NCBI GenBank assembly: GCA_905372565.1
Contig: CAJPPK010000030.1
Span: 1-20,781 of the forward strand
DNA from: an uncultured Porphyromonas sp.
GTDB taxonomy: Bacteria > Bacteroidota > Bacteroidia > Bacteroidales > Porphyromonadaceae
DNA length: 20,781 nucleotides
Direction: 5' to 3'
Shown piece after piece: positions 6,086 through 13,861 of this stretch. A model generated the notes under the pieces. It saw only the letters and a list, made by a program, of their open reading frames with translations. It was not told the origin of the DNA and did not search any database. The stretch's first letter is position 1. Each line of letters starts with the position of its first letter. Made by a program: the position numbers and the translations under genes.

Positions 6086-8245
6086 ATGGCAGTATTAGAG
6101 AAGATACGTAGTCGCTCCGTACTCCTGGTGGTGATCCTCGGGATCGCCCTCGCCGGCTTCGTGGTGGGAGACCTCTTCACCAGCGGGCAGGCTTTCTGGA
6201 ACAAGAGCGCTCGTACCGCCCTCTCGATCGACGGGAAGGACATCACCATCGAAGAGTATAATGCACGACTGAAAGATCTCGAAGCCCAAAGTCAGGCTCA
6301 GGGACAGCAACTCTCCGATGAGCAGCGTATGCAGCTCAATAACCAACTCGCACAAGAGTACATCGCAGACTATGCATTGACGAAGATCGCTGATAAGGTC
6401 GGTCTCAACGTCTCCGATGATGAGCTCTATGCCCTCCTCGTAGGTAAGGGGATCGCTCCTTCGCCACTAGCGTCTCAGTTCTTTGGTACAACGGATGAGA
6501 AGCAGATCAATGAATTCATCAAGCAACTCTCTGATAAGCAGATCCAAGCAGCTCCTGCTGAGCAGCGTGGTCAGCTCATGCAGGTGCAGGGTCAGTTTGA
6601 ACAACTTCAGAAGCAGATCCGCTCTCAGCGTCTCCAGCAGAAGCTGACGACCCTCCTAGCTCGTACCTATAAGATCAATGATGTAGACAGAGAGCTCACC
6701 GCTGGTAATGAGAGCCGTACTGTGGCTCTCGTGCGTAGCTCTGCTGCGATGATCACGGATGCTTCGGCTACGCCTAGCGATGTCGAGGTGAAGAAGTTCT
6801 ATGACGAGCACAAGGATACCTACAAGATGCAGTATCCGCTGACGGAGGTCAGCTACATCAGCCTGCAGGTAGTCCCCTCACAGGCTGACTATAAGGCTGC
6901 TGAAGAAGAGAAGGCCAAGGCTGTCGCTGAGCTTCGCTCTGCTACGTCGGCTAATGTCGAGTCCATCCTACGTGGCTACTCTTCTTCCTCCAAGTTCTTC
7001 TCCAAGAGCTACCTCACCGGTGCTGAGCTCGATGAGCTAGGTCTTAGCGCTGACCAGATCGCTTTCGTCAAGAGTGCAGAGGCTGGTGCAGTGAATGATC
7101 CTCAGCTCGTCAGCGATCGCTACGACATCGTGAAGGTCACGGGCAAGAAGATGGCTACCTCTGGTCTCTCCGTCCGTATGATCGTCCTCAACGATAGCAT
7201 CAAGGGACGTACCGATAGTCTCTATCGTCTCCTACAGGGTGGAGCTAACTTCGCTGAAGTGGCTAAGGCTAACAGCATCGATCCTCAGACTGCTGCTCAG
7301 GGTGGGCTCATTCAGCTCCCCAATCAGTATGGTTCGGTAGATAGCACCTTCTCTGAAGCTCGCCTTGCTCAGATCGCTGCAAGTGCAGGACTTGCTCTTG
7401 ATACCCTCTACAAGGTACCTGTCGGTACGGTCGTTCGTCTTGGACAAGCGCCTATCGCTATCCTGCTCAAGGCAGAGAATCCTCAGCCTGCTGTCGAAGT
7501 CTATCAGCTAGCTTATCTCTCGATCCCTGCTAGCTTCTCTCCTGCAACATATAATGCCAAGTATGCTGCGATGAATCGTATCCTCGGTGCTGGTGGTGGC
7601 TTTGATGCTATGGCTAAGCTCGCAGAGAAGGAAGGTTTCAGTGTCGCTCGTAATATCCCCGTCACTACACAGTCTGTTGCTCTCGGGCAGATCCCAAGCT
7701 CCCGACAGATCGTTAGCTGGGCGCTTAATGCTAAGGACAATGAAGTCAGCCCTAAGCTCTATACTTGTGGTACGGACTATATCGTGATCCCAGCCGTAGG
7801 TAAGCATACCCCCGCAGGTATCGCACCACTCTCTGCTGTGAAGGATGAGATCATCGCTTACCTCAGTGCTCAGAAGAAGGCAGAGAACCTCGTGAAGCGT
7901 CTCGAGGGCAAGAAGCTCGCTTCGCTCGATGCCTATGCTGCTGAGCTTCAGACGAAGGTCGATACGCTGGTCGATGTGAATTACCTCGTTCGTGGCAGTG
8001 AGCCTGCTGAGTTCAATGGTTATGCGATGACCACGCCTATCGGTAAGCTCTCTAAGCCTTTCGCTGGTAGCAATGCTGAAGTGATGGTTGTCCAGCCTCT
8101 CTCTAAGACTCCAGTAGACAAGCAGGCGCTTCAGGCACAGCTACGCCAGCAGGAGATGGGGCTAGCACGTCAGTATAGCTTCCGCGCTTTCTCTGGATTC
8201 CTGCAGAGCCTAAAGATCGAGGACAATAGAGCCCGCTTCTTCTAG
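6086..8245 (+). CDS. ppiD: PpiD/SurA-type periplasmic peptidyl-prolyl isomerase chaperone
   Basis: Encodes a 719-residue protein anchored in the inner membrane by one N-terminal segment (about residues 12-30, VLLVVILGIALAGFVVGDLF) with the rest in the periplasm. The opening MAVLEKIRSRS is the usual start of Bacteroidetes PpiD-like proteins. Residues 40-245 form a SurA_N-like helical chaperone part rich in Q, E and K. Two parvulin-related stretches follow: a degenerate one at about 250-355 and a clearer one at about 360-465 (RMIVLNDS..., GGANFAEVAKANSIDPQTAAQGGL). The region from 470 to the end is a C-terminal substrate-binding part. Such proteins help newly exported outer-membrane and secreted proteins fold. 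The gene is monocistronic: own promoter upstream, terminator downstream. Isomerase activity of the divergent parvulin domains is not assured. Confidence 0.88.
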   Translation: MAVLEKIRSRSVLLVVILGIALAGFVVGDLFTSGQAFWNKSARTALSIDGKDITIEEYNARLKDLEAQSQAQGQQLSDEQRMQLNNQLAQEYIADYALTKIADKVGLNVSDDELYALLVGKGIAPSPLASQFFGTTDEKQINEFIKQLSDKQIQAAPAEQRGQLMQVQGQFEQLQKQIRSQRLQQKLTTLLARTYKINDVDRELTAGNESRTVALVRSSAAMITDASATPSDVEVKKFYDEHKDTYKMQYPLTEVSYISLQVVPSQADYKAAEEEKAKAVAELRSATSANVESILRGYSSSSKFFSKSYLTGAELDELGLSADQIAFVKSAEAGAVNDPQLVSDRYDIVKVTGKKMATSGLSVRMIVLNDSIKGRTDSLYRLLQGGANFAEVAKANSIDPQTAAQGGLIQLPNQYGSVDSTFSEARLAQIAASAGLALDTLYKVPVGTVVRLGQAPIAILLKAENPQPAVEVYQLAYLSIPASFSPATYNAKYAAMNRILGAGGGFDAMAKLAEKEGFSVARNIPVTTQSVALGQIPSSRQIVSWALNAKDNEVSPKLYTCGTDYIVIPAVGKHTPAGIAPLSAVKDEIIAYLSAQKKAENLVKRLEGKKLASLDAYAAELQTKVDTLVDVNYLVRGSEPAEFNGYAMTTPIGKLSKPFAGSNAEVMVVQPLSKTPVDKQALQAQLRQQEMGLARQYSFRAFSGFLQSLKIEDNRARFF

Positions 8246-8311
8246 TCCTCACATTATCTCACCGTTAGATCACATAGCGTAAACCCTTAGCTGGTCTGAC
8301 GAGTTATAAGA

Positions 8312-8357
8312 AAGGCTGTCCGTAGGGTCTCTCCCTCGGACAGCCTTCCTCTTTCCT
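8312..8357 (+). terminator. terminator of the ppiD-like gene
   Basis: A 10-bp perfect stem AAGGCTGTCC (8312-8321) / GGACAGCCTT (8338-8347), 16-nt loop, followed by CCTCTTTCCTT. It separates ppiD from rlmN. Confidence 0.88.
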
Positions 8358-8383
8358 TCGATTTATCCCAAGACTATCTCCCC

Positions 8384-9436
8384 ATGCCTACAGGCAAACG
8401 AATACTCCTAGGACTGACCCTAGACGAACTAACTACAGAGGTGACCACTCTCGGTATGCCTCGCTTCACCGGTAAGCAGATCGCTCAATGGCTCTATGAT
8501 AAGCGTGTCACTTCGATCGACGAGATGACTAACCTCTCTAAGGCCAATCGTGCACTCCTCTCGGAGCACTTCGAGGTAGGACGTTCTGCTCCCGTGATGA
8601 GTCAGCTCTCGAAGGATGGTACACGTAAGTATCTCTTCCAGGTTAAGGCTGGTGGCCTTGTGGAAGCCGTCTTCATCCCAGAGAAGGATCGAGCTACCTT
8701 GTGTATCTCGTCCCAAGTAGGCTGTAAGATGGACTGCCTCTTCTGCATGACTGGTAAACAGGGCTTCAAGGGGAATCTCTCTACGGGAGAGATCATCAAT
8801 CAGGTACTCTCTGTCGAGGAGTCCCTTCAGCTGACCAATATCGTCTATATGGGGATGGGAGAGCCTCTGGATAATGCGGCCAACGTGATGAAGAGTATCG
8901 AGGTCATGACGAGTGCCTGGGGCTTGGCTTGGTCGCCTAAGCGCATTACGCTCTCTACGGTCGGCGTGCGCCGTGGTCTCGAGCGCTTCCTCAAGGAGAC
9001 TACTTGTCACCTCGCTGTCAGCCTTCATAATCCTTTCCACGAGGGACGCCTAGAGCTGATGCCTGCAGAGGGAGGACTGCCTTTAGTCGATACTCTACAG
9101 ATGATCCGTGAGGCAGACTTTACGGGACAGCGTCGTGTATCCTTTGAGTACATCGTCTTCGATGGAGTCAATGATAGCCCCGAGCATGCTCGGGAGCTGG
9201 CTCGTCTCCTTCGTGGCATTCCCTGCCGTCTTAATCTGATACCTTTCCATCAGATCCCCAATGTCCCTCTACGTCCCTTGGCTCGAGAGAAGATGGAAGT
9301 CTTCAAAAGCCAACTAGAAACCCTAGGCTATGTCACGACTATCCGTACCTCACGAGGGGAAGATATCTCGGCAGCCTGTGGTATGCTCTCCACTAAGGAG
9401 CAGATGGCTCGACAACAAGAAACCCCAGCGAACTAA
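8384..9436 (+). CDS. rlmN: dual-specificity rRNA/tRNA adenine-C2 methyltransferase (radical SAM)
   Basis: Encodes a 350-residue RlmN, which methylates C2 of A2503 in 23S rRNA and A37 in some tRNAs using S-adenosylmethionine and a 4Fe-4S cluster. The cluster motif CxxxCxxC is CKMDCLFC (Cys114, 118, 121). GMGEPLDN, the ITLSTVGV strand, HLAVSLHNP, and ISAACGML carrying the methyl-relay cysteine (about Cys332) are all in place, so the enzyme should be active. The length fits the family. ATG 8384 lies 37 nt after the ppiD terminator stem; I found no clear TAnnTTTG box for it. recF starts only 11 nt after its stop, so rlmN, recF and the DUF721 gene probably form one transcript. Confidence 0.97.
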   Translation: MPTGKRILLGLTLDELTTEVTTLGMPRFTGKQIAQWLYDKRVTSIDEMTNLSKANRALLSEHFEVGRSAPVMSQLSKDGTRKYLFQVKAGGLVEAVFIPEKDRATLCISSQVGCKMDCLFCMTGKQGFKGNLSTGEIINQVLSVEESLQLTNIVYMGMGEPLDNAANVMKSIEVMTSAWGLAWSPKRITLSTVGVRRGLERFLKETTCHLAVSLHNPFHEGRLELMPAEGGLPLVDTLQMIREADFTGQRRVSFEYIVFDGVNDSPEHARELARLLRGIPCRLNLIPFHQIPNVPLRPLAREKMEVFKSQLETLGYVTTIRTSRGEDISAACGMLSTKEQMARQQETPAN

Positions 9437-9447
9437 TCCCTCTAGCC

Positions 9448-10554
9448 GTGATCCTTCAGCGTCTTCATCTTCTCAACTTCAAGAGTATAGCCTCTGCGAC
9501 CTGTGACTTTTCGCCTAAGGTGAACTGCTTCATTGGTCTGAATGGTATGGGGAAGACCAACATGCTCGATGCGCTCCATTACCTGGCCTTCACGAAGAGT
9601 CACCTGGCGATTACAGATGCACTAGCTGTACGGCGAGGACAGGATGCTGCCTTGCTCGAGGGGATCTACCAGAGTGATCAGGGGGATGAGCGCCAGCTAC
9701 TCCTTCAGATCCGACCAGGACATCGCAAGATCCTTAAGCGAAATAAGAAGGAGTATGGCAAGCTAAGCGAGCATATCGGTGCGTTTCCCTTGGTCATCGT
9801 TTCCCCACAGGACTATCAGCTCATCCTCGGGGGGAGTGATGAGCGTAGGCGCTTCATCGATCGTCAGCTAGCTCAGCAGGATAGTGTCTATATGGCAGCT
9901 CTTGCCCAGTATCATCGCATACTGGAGCAGCGCAATAGCTTACTTAAGGGACAGCAGGCCTCTGATTCTGTCCTTGATGTCTTAGATCTCCAGCTGGAGC
10001 AGGTGAGCCCGATCCTCTATGAGCGTCGTATGGCTTTCGTAGAAGCCTTCGTTCCCCTCTTCCAGCAGTATTATACAGCGATTAGTGGAGGGCAGGATCA
10101 AGTTTCTCTAGGCTATGAATCCACTCTCAAGGAGCACCAGGGGCACATCCTAGAGCTTCTCCGTGAGACACGCCAGCGTGACCGCTTGATCGGCTATACG
10201 ACGATCGGCCTGCATAAGGATGATCTTCCTATGCTTCTCGATGGGGAGCTGATACGTAAAGTCGGGAGTGAAGGGCAGAACAAGACCTTCCTGATCTCTC
10301 TCAAGTTCGCTCAGTATTCACTCCTCTCAGAGACCAATCCCGAGCGTCCGATCCTACTCCTCGATGATATTTTTGACAAGCTCGATGCTGAGCGTGTGGA
10401 GCGCATCATTCGTTTGGTCGGGGGAAGCGATTTCGGTCAGATCTTCATTACTGATACGAATCGCAAGTATCTCGATGAGATCGTTCGGTCGTGGGGAGAA
10501 GACTTCCGTCTCTTCGCCGTGCATGAAGGGGAGATCACAAACCTCGACGCCTAG
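9448..10554 (+). CDS. recF: DNA replication/repair protein RecF
   Basis: Encodes a 368-residue RecF, the SMC-like ATPase that loads RecA at single-strand gaps with RecO and RecR. Walker A is GLNGMGKTN (residues 30-38, Lys36). The ABC signature region lies around 272-292 (GSEGQNKTFLISLKFAQ), and Walker B with D-loop is PILLLDDIFDKLD (301-313). The internal QLILGGSDERRRFIDRQ segment is also a RecF hallmark. The likely start is GTG 9448, since MILQRLHLLNFKSI is where RecF proteins begin and no ATG lies nearby. Its neighbours are rlmN 11 nt upstream and the DUF721 gene 6 nt downstream; recF next to DUF721 is a common bacterial pairing. Confidence 0.97.
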   Translation: MILQRLHLLNFKSIASATCDFSPKVNCFIGLNGMGKTNMLDALHYLAFTKSHLAITDALAVRRGQDAALLEGIYQSDQGDERQLLLQIRPGHRKILKRNKKEYGKLSEHIGAFPLVIVSPQDYQLILGGSDERRRFIDRQLAQQDSVYMAALAQYHRILEQRNSLLKGQQASDSVLDVLDLQLEQVSPILYERRMAFVEAFVPLFQQYYTAISGGQDQVSLGYESTLKEHQGHILELLRETRQRDRLIGYTTIGLHKDDLPMLLDGELIRKVGSEGQNKTFLISLKFAQYSLLSETNPERPILLLDDIFDKLDAERVERIIRLVGGSDFGQIFITDTNRKYLDEIVRSWGEDFRLFAVHEGEITNLDA

Positions 10555-10560
10555 TCTGTC

Positions 10561-10851
10561 ATGAAGCATAGCGAGACACTTACCTTAACTGAGGCCATTG
10601 GGGCTCTTTGGGACGAAGATCCGGAGCTGCACGAGCAACTACTGATCCATCGCCTTAAGGAGCTTTTACCCGAGATCATTGGTCCTGCCTACCGCTGGGT
10701 ACTCTCTTCGGATGTCCAAGATGAGACGCTCTACCTGCGTACCTCCTCCTCGACCATTGCTCAGGATCTACGCCTTCGTGCTCCAGCTTTGTTGCGTTCG
10801 TTGAATGATCGACTTGGTGCGGAGCTTCTCCGTTCCCTCCATATTTACTAG
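10561..10851 (+). CDS. DUF721 protein, DciA-like
   Basis: Encodes a 96-residue DUF721 protein. Members such as DciA interact with and load the replicative DnaB helicase in bacteria lacking DnaC; the short Bacteroidetes versions are usually next to recF, as here (6-nt gap). Visible family features are the helical start LTEAIGALWDEDPELHEQLLIHRLKELLPEIIGP, the strand DETLYLRTSSSTIAQDLRL and the closing ALLRSLNDRLGAELLRSLHI. This short form contains essentially only the conserved KH-like core and lacks long extensions. It ends the rlmN-recF transcript, with a terminator starting 16 nt after its stop. A direct helicase-loading role is by family analogy only. Confidence 0.85.
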   Translation: MKHSETLTLTEAIGALWDEDPELHEQLLIHRLKELLPEIIGPAYRWVLSSDVQDETLYLRTSSSTIAQDLRLRAPALLRSLNDRLGAELLRSLHIY

Positions 10852-10867
10852 CGATAGAAGATACTAT

Positions 10868-10907
10868 AAGCCCCCTCACGAGTTAAAGAATGCTGGTGAG
10901 GGGGCTT
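10868..10907 (+). terminator. terminator of the rlmN-recF-DUF721 operon
   Basis: A 12-bp perfect stem AAGCCCCCTCAC (10868-10879) / GTGAGGGGGCTT (10896-10907) with a 16-nt loop. Confidence 0.9.
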
Positions 10908-11044
10908 GCTATTGGGTAGATGCGTTATTCTGTATAGGATATCTATCGGATAGATCTTAGACTAGTTCGTCGGGAGCTAGATATTTTGATCCTCTCCGCT
11001 CAATAGTAAGGTATTAACGGGTGCTTCGGATGTATGCCATAGAA

Positions 11045-11133
11045 GCAACGTTGTTCTTTGAGAGAAGTAACGTTGAATAGGAGAAAAAGCAACGTTGCTT
11101 TCATGCTGAATCAACGTTGCTTTAGTGACGTTG
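11045..11133. repeat. exactly 22-bp periodic CAACGTTG palindrome array (copy 2, four units plus one)
   Basis: Cores CAACGTTG at 11046-11053, TAACGTTG at 11068-11075, CAACGTTG at 11090-11097 and 11112-11119 are spaced 22, 22 and 22 bp; a looser TGACGTTG follows at 11126-11133, out of register (14 bp). The third core again sits in the 16-bp palindrome AAAGCAACGTTGCTTT (11086-11101), identical to 5564-5579. Sequence between cores is not conserved, so this is not a simple tandem duplication. The array lies in the 443-nt space (10852-11294) between two convergent genes, flanked on both sides by their terminators; nothing else recognisable is in that space. Confidence 0.78.
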
Positions 11134-11230
11134 ATTTAAGTCATTTATTGAGAGAGCTGAGCATCTCAGATGTCAGCTTACTAAGTATTCTGCACTCTGG
11201 TTGGGATGCTTGTAGACTCTCCTATACACA

Positions 11231-11263
11231 AATCCCCGCCTTCTTTAGAGAAAGGCGGGGATT
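11231..11263 (-). terminator. terminator of purine nucleoside phosphorylase (possibly bidirectional)
   Basis: A 12-bp perfect stem AATCCCCGCCTT (11231-11242) / AAGGCGGGGATT (11252-11263), 9-nt loop, 31 nt past the pnp stop on the minus strand. The T-rich run (ATTTTTA, 11268-11274) is on the + strand side, so it may also stop + strand transcription. Confidence 0.82.
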
Positions 11264-11294
11264 CGCTATTTTTAATTGTCCTGAAAGAGTCGAC

Positions 11295-12110
11295 TTAGAG
11301 CTGGCGAACGAGTTCGCTGAAGATGCGACCCATACGTTCGGAGGCAGCGTTAGCAGCGCGGATCACGTCATCGCCATCATTGACGAAGTCGTCATCGAAG
11401 TGCCATCCTTCGTTAGTGATCACGGACATACCGAAGACACGGATCCCAGCATGACGAGCGACGATAACCTCAGGGACGGTGCTCATACCGATAGCATCTC
11501 CACCCGAGCGTGCCCAATAGTTGTACTCCGCAGGAGTCTCATACGAGGGCCCCGTAAGACCAACGTAGACTCCTTCGTGTACATGGATACCGAGCTCCTG
11601 AGCAATAGCTTTTGCCTTCGTGATAAACTCACGGTCATAGGGGCGAGTCATATCTGGGAAGCGAGGACCAAACATCTCCATGTTAGGGCCGATGAGTGGA
11701 TTGGGAAGGTTGTTGATATGATCACGGATGATCATGAGATCGCCGACACGGAAGGATTGGTTGATCCCCCCAGCAGCGTTGGAGACAAGCAGGTTCTCGA
11801 TGCCGAGGAGCTTCATGACACGTACAGGGAAGGTCACCTGCTCCATAGGGTACCCTTCGTAGTAGTGGAAGCGCCCCTGCATACACAGTACGGGTACGCC
11901 CGAGAGCGTCCCTGCGATGAGGTTCCCCTTATGACCGATAGCGGTCGAGTGAGGGAAGTGAGGGATCTGGCTATAGGGGATGACAGTGGGATGCTGAAGC
12001 ATTTCCCCGAGATTACCCAGTCCGCTACCGAGGATGATGGCGGTCTTTGTGTCCTTAGGGAGGCGGGAGGCGAGATAGTTCGCAGCCTCGTGATAGTGTT
12101 GGTCAAGCAT
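11295..12110 (-). CDS. purine-nucleoside phosphorylase (trimeric, class I type)
   Basis: Encodes a 271-residue phosphorylase that splits purine nucleosides with phosphate to free base and ribose-1-phosphate (purine salvage, cytosol). Seen: phosphate loop ILGSGLGNL (26-34), GRFHYYEGY (79-87), NAAGGIN (111-117), the base-site segment TGPSYETPAEYNYW (186-199) and IGMSTVPEVIVARH (207-220), and VITN (230-233), whose Asn matches the purine-binding Asn of the human enzyme. Downstream of that, the usual HEEV region is replaced by FVNDGDDV, so the ribose-contacting His is not obvious. The start is ATG 12110. A TATATTTG box (minus strand, 12168-12175) can serve as its promoter. A 358-codon frame runs antisense but is a shadow. 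Confidence 0.94.
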   Translation of the reverse strand: MLDQHYHEAANYLASRLPKDTKTAIILGSGLGNLGEMLQHPTVIPYSQIPHFPHSTAIGHKGNLIAGTLSGVPVLCMQGRFHYYEGYPMEQVTFPVRVMKLLGIENLLVSNAAGGINQSFRVGDLMIIRDHINNLPNPLIGPNMEMFGPRFPDMTRPYDREFITKAKAIAQELGIHVHEGVYVGLTGPSYETPAEYNYWARSGGDAIGMSTVPEVIVARHAGIRVFGMSVITNEGWHFDDDFVNDGDDVIRAANAASERMGRIFSELVRQL

Positions 12111-12167
12111 AGTGATTGGAATATATCTTGCTGAATGTTGCTAATACTTCGTACCTCAAGGGTATAG

Positions 12168-12175
12168 CAAATATA
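12168..12175 (-). promoter_or_regulatory. -7 promoter box for purine nucleoside phosphorylase
   Basis: On the minus strand TATATTTG fits TAnnTTTG, 58 nt upstream of the pnp ATG in the 95-nt gap after the DUF421 gene. No good TTTG at the expected -33 position, so it may be weak or the gene may also be read from the operon upstream. Confidence 0.5.
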
Positions 12176-12205
12176 GCAATAATCGGGGAGGGGAGACAGC
12201 GCTAT

Positions 12206-12889
12206 CTACTCCTTCTCTTGCACGGTGGAGTTGTAGGGGACCAGCTTCAGCTCGCCGCTTTCGTATTCGGCAAGGAATATATCTGCAGCAGACTCATATC
12301 CCATCTTTTGCAGCTCCTCGGCGAGCCACTCTTCGGTGCGGTCTACGTCATCCAGCACGCTGGTCTGTACGATGCCATCTGTGATGACAGGGTACTTGGG
12401 GTTCTCCTCGCCTCTCAGGACGATGATGAGCTCTCCATTCTGCTCGAAGACAGCTCGCTTCACGTCACGGATGTGGTAGACTCCCTCACGGCGTAGCTTG
12501 AATGCCACTTCATTCGCCGTGATCTTAGCCTTACGGCAAGCCTCTACATCGAGGACCCCGTGCTTGATGAGGACAACGGGAGCACCATCGATGAATCTCT
12601 TGATGGCATGGTTCTTCGCCTTGAGCCGTCGCAGACCGATGATGAGGAAGGCCCAGATGGCGAGGACGGCTGCAAACTGGAAGATCGAGATGGCTGGGCT
12701 ATAGATGATCCCACCGATGATACCCCCGAGTACATAGTTCTGCACCTGGTCTATCGCAGAGGTTGGTGCCAGATTGCCCTTGCCGGACTTGTTGATGACG
12801 AGGACAATGGCAAGTAAGCCCAGGAGTAGCTTCAGGAAGACGTTCAGATAGAAGAGGTCATCCGACTGGAGGTAGGAAAGTGCTGTCAT
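12206..12889 (-). CDS. DUF421 (YetF-like) membrane protein
   Basis: Encodes a 227-residue DUF421 protein. Three hydrophobic segments occupy about residues 13-33, 50-64 and 67-87, followed by the soluble DUF421 core: RFIDGAPVVLIKHGVLDVEACRKAKITANEVAFKLRREGVYHIRDVKRAVFEQNGELIIVLR. This pattern (short basic loop, 'G.PVVLI..G.', 'E....LR..G......V..A..E.NG') is diagnostic. The C-terminal 70 residues are charged and not conserved in my recollection. The family is linked in Bacillus to spore or envelope stress, but its chemical role is unknown. It begins 35 nt after the DUF481-like gene, so the two are likely co-transcribed, with pnp 95 nt further on. Confidence 0.85.
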   Translation of the reverse strand: MTALSYLQSDDLFYLNVFLKLLLGLLAIVLVINKSGKGNLAPTSAIDQVQNYVLGGIIGGIIYSPAISIFQFAAVLAIWAFLIIGLRRLKAKNHAIKRFIDGAPVVLIKHGVLDVEACRKAKITANEVAFKLRREGVYHIRDVKRAVFEQNGELIIVLRGEENPKYPVITDGIVQTSVLDDVDRTEEWLAEELQKMGYESAADIFLAEYESGELKLVPYNSTVQEKE

Positions 12890-12924
12890 ATTATATGAAT
12901 GAGGTGAGATTGATTAGACTGCTG

Positions 12925-13707
12925 TTAGAATGAGATGTCGAGGCCGGCATCGACTACATTGTAGTCCTTACGTATGTCTACGATGGGGTCTGTATCATAG
13001 ATCAGGCGGTAGGCGCCTCGTATCCCGATGGTGGGCGTGATGTTGTACTTGAGGTCAACGGCACCTCCGAAGCGGGCTTCCTTGAAGTAAGTGTCAGGAG
13101 TCGCTTGATGGATGGCGGTCGTCGTGAGCTCCCAGTGCTCGCCGATCTTATTCCGCATGCTGAGCGAGAGATGGCTCTTGATGCGGTGGCTGTAGGCATA
13201 CTTGGGGCCATTCGCAGCGGGCATCGGGCGCTCCCACTCTTCATATTCGTAGAATAAGCCCAGTGTAGCAAACATGAGGGTTGTTGAGGAATTCAGCAGA
13301 CGATAGCGCGACTGAATCCCCGTAGAGAACTTAAAGACCATCCCTCTACTCGCAGCCCACTGAGACTCCGCGTAAGGGTAGACCTCGAAGGCTCGGTCCA
13401 GCAGGTAGCGATACTCGGCATGTATATATCCCCCACTGAGAGTCACCTTCTTGCCGAAGGAGGAGAACTCAAACTTATTCATCAGGTTGACCACTCGGCT
13501 ACGCTTGATGAGCAGGTTGATATTGGCACTATTGCGGAAAGTGAATACGTCCTCCTTCTCGGTCTGGAAGTTGAGTGAAGGGCTGATCGTCCCCTGTAGT
13601 GTCTTCGTGCTATCGATACTCATCGTCATGTTCTCAGAGAAAAGCATCTGTGCATATCCCTGAACTGGAGCCATGAGGACTACGAGCAAATAGAGTAAGC
13701 GCTTCAT
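12925..13707 (-). CDS. exported outer-membrane beta-barrel protein, DUF481-like
   Basis: Encodes about 260 residues: signal peptide MKRLLYLLVVLMAPVQGYAQ (cleavage near GYAQ) and a long series of amphipathic beta-strands ending in NVVDAGLDISF, an outer-membrane C-terminal strand. The order of features (SPSLNFQTEKEDVFTFRNSANINLLIKRSR, NKFEFSSFGKK, LDRAFEVYPYAESQWAASRGMVFKFSTGIQSRYRLL, TLGLFYEYEEWERP) fits DUF481 outer-membrane proteins, in which a nucleotide-poor barrel interior is unknown in function. The frame extends to 13749, but a -7 promoter box overlaps there, so the start is ATG 13707 (or 13713, MYMKRL). It heads the minus-strand group with the DUF421 gene and pnp. The family assignment is moderate; a generic Bacteroidetes barrel is the alternative. 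Confidence 0.75.
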   Translation of the reverse strand: MKRLLYLLVVLMAPVQGYAQMLFSENMTMSIDSTKTLQGTISPSLNFQTEKEDVFTFRNSANINLLIKRSRVVNLMNKFEFSSFGKKVTLSGGYIHAEYRYLLDRAFEVYPYAESQWAASRGMVFKFSTGIQSRYRLLNSSTTLMFATLGLFYEYEEWERPMPAANGPKYAYSHRIKSHLSLSMRNKIGEHWELTTTAIHQATPDTYFKEARFGGAVDLKYNITPTIGIRGAYRLIYDTDPIVDIRKDYNVVDAGLDISF

Positions 13708-13713
13708 ATACAT

Positions 13714-13732
13714 AGTTAATCGATTGTTAACT
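13714..13732 (-). promoter_or_regulatory. inverted repeat in the leader of the DUF481-like gene
   Basis: AGTTAA (13714-13719) and TTAACT (13727-13732) are perfect 6-bp arms 7 nt apart, lying between the -7 box and the start codon. The position suits an operator or a small leader hairpin. Confidence 0.4.
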
Positions 13733-13746
13733 GATCTATTTTGGTG

Positions 13747-13754
13747 CAAAGATA
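13747..13754 (-). promoter_or_regulatory. -7 promoter box for the DUF481-like gene
   Basis: Minus-strand TATCTTTG, a full TAnnTTTG match identical to the ppiD box, 39 nt upstream of ATG 13707. The closest -33-like TTTG (minus strand, 13781-13784) is 26 nt away, longer than the usual spacing. Confidence 0.65.
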
Positions 13755-13838
13755 TATAAAATGAATTCTGATCTATCAGTCAAATATATACTGGTAGTAC
13801 AGCAACTTAAATGACCGAATTCACCGAATAGAATAGTA

Positions 13839-13861
13839 CTTGATATAGAGAGTATATCAAG
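13839..13861. repeat. perfect 9-bp hairpin CTTGATATA / TATATCAAG
   Basis: Arms 13839-13847 and 13853-13861 with a GAGAG loop. It lies in the 323-nt spacer (13708-14030) after the phosphoethanolamine-transferase gene, 170 nt past its stop, without a T tract. A weaker hairpin CATCTA (14001-14006) / TAGATG (14014-14019) lies closer to the stop. Terminator or operator; undecided. Confidence 0.45.

Noticed and set aside
5880..6086. A 68-codon minus-strand frame in the spacer before ppiD
   Set aside because: It runs over the ppiD promoter and start codon, has no recognisable features and no start signals.
8429..9040. A 203-codon minus-strand frame opposite rlmN
   Set aside because: Fully inside rlmN, whose motifs are intact; the translation shows no domain features.
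11045..11133. CRISPR array
   Set aside because: Repeats are only 8-10 bp with about 12-14-bp intervals, palindromic, and there are no cas genes; spacing is far below CRISPR unit size.
11058..12134. A 358-codon open frame on the + strand opposite pnp
   Set aside because: It is antisense to a well-conserved phosphorylase, starts within the CAACGTTG array, and its translation resembles no family; long antisense frames arise from codon bias.
12116..12496. A 126-codon + strand frame opposite the DUF421 gene
   Set aside because: Antisense to a recognisable DUF421 protein; shadow frame.
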